Below, one piece after another: positions 63,819 through 64,000 of a stretch of 64,000 bases of DNA. Source of the stretch: Chloroflexi bacterium CFX4 (lineage in GTDB: Bacteria; Chloroflexota; Anaerolineae; Aggregatilineales; UBA2796); contig QWHC01000003.1 of the NCBI GenBank assembly GCA_021404685.1, forward strand, positions 124,001-188,000, read 5' to 3'. Under the pieces are notes generated by a model, which worked only from the letters and a program-made list of their open reading frames with translations, had not been told where the DNA came from and searched no databases. Positions within the stretch are counted from its first letter, which is position 1. Each line of letters begins with the position of its first letter. The position numbers were made by a program, and so were the translations under genes.

Positions 63819-64000
63819 ATGATTGATGTTGCCGTGCTAGGCGCAACAGGCGCTGTTGGTCAGCGTTTTATCCAACTCCTGGAAAACCATCCATGGTTTC
63901 GTGTGGCGGAAGTTGCCGCCTCAGAGCGGAGCGCTGGACGCACTTATGCGGAAGCCTGCCGCTGGATTCTGCCCACGCCCATGCCTGCCAACATCGCCAA
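63819..64000 (+). CDS. asd: aspartate-semialdehyde dehydrogenase (N-terminus only)
   Basis: The first ~60 codons are visible, cut by the window end. [19 protein letters not shown] opens with the NADP-binding [10 protein letters not shown] motif, followed by [19 protein letters not shown] and [11 protein letters not shown], typical of the archaeal/fungal-type Asd. It makes aspartate-semialdehyde for lysine, methionine and threonine. ATG 63819 lies 30 nt after the membrane gene, perhaps in the same transcript. Confidence 0.9.
   Translation, partial: MIDVAVLGATGAVGQRFIQLLENHPWFRVAEVAASERSAGRTYAEACRWILPTPMPANIA

Overview
The window looks like a chromosomal stretch of a Chloroflexota bacterium, probably Anaerolineae-like. 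This is inferred from gene style (CHAT and caspase-fold proteases, Uma2 protein, DinB protein, CpaE-like receiver-ATPase, Hox hydrogenase with NifJ) and from short GC-rich dispersed hairpins. There is no rRNA here to confirm it. Coding density is high on both strands, and I see no phage, insertion sequence or CRISPR array.

Layout. 1-3.5 kb: a TPR/CHAT protease-like protein, a decarboxylating dehydrogenase and a small membrane protein. 3.7-9 kb: a Fur-type regulator, an orphan MazF/PemK toxin, tRNA-Ser(GCU), then a leftward operon of receiver-ParA protein, gatB, Uma2 and an AAC(3)-type acetyltransferase. 9.1-14 kb: a DUF3524 tRNA-queuosine mannosyltransferase homologue, a stand-alone CBM48 protein, a polytopic protein with a CWH43/PGAP2IP-like C-terminus, and a GT4 glycosyltransferase. 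14-17.6 kb: fabF, fabH and a metallo-beta-lactamase-fold hydrolase. 17.6-26 kb: a FlgD-Ig-like surface protein, a metacaspase-like protein, three tandem paralogous methyltransferases and a GCS2-like ligase. 26-29.7 kb: DsbA-like protein, alpha/beta hydrolase, Crp/Fnr regulator and uracil-DNA glycosylase.

29.9-44.8 kb is the metabolic centre: one rightward cluster, hoxE-F-U-Y-H, a maturation protease, hypF, hypC, nifJ, a dihydroorotate-dehydrogenase-like gene, hypD and hypE. It encodes a bidirectional NAD-linked [NiFe] hydrogenase (group 3d type), most of its cofactor assembly machinery, and a pyruvate:ferredoxin oxidoreductase embedded among the maturation genes. This suggests that pyruvate oxidation and H2/NAD(P)H balance are co-regulated. 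hypA and hypB are not in the window.

44.8-64 kb holds housekeeping genes: pdxS, PPK2, rhomboid protease, GT4, DinB, tRNA-Ser(CGA) with tadA, a dnaG-rpoD-FecR-like operon, a divergent TGT-like gene overlapping a 16S rRNA G1405-type methyltransferase gene, a polysaccharide ABC exporter, ssrA (tmRNA), an HU gene, a PfkB kinase, a large membrane protein, and the start of asd, cut by the window edge.

Most notable: (i) the TGT-like/G1405 methyltransferase pair, with an AAC(3) homologue elsewhere; (ii) the DUF3524 queuosine-mannosyltransferase homologue in a bacterium; (iii) the CWH43/PGAP2IP-like membrane protein with altered active-site residues; (iv) the methyltransferase triplet between metacaspase and GCS2-like genes; (v) nifJ inside the hox-hyp operon; (vi) a tmRNA with a non-consensus T-loop; (vii) an identical 9-bp hairpin at two distant junctions.
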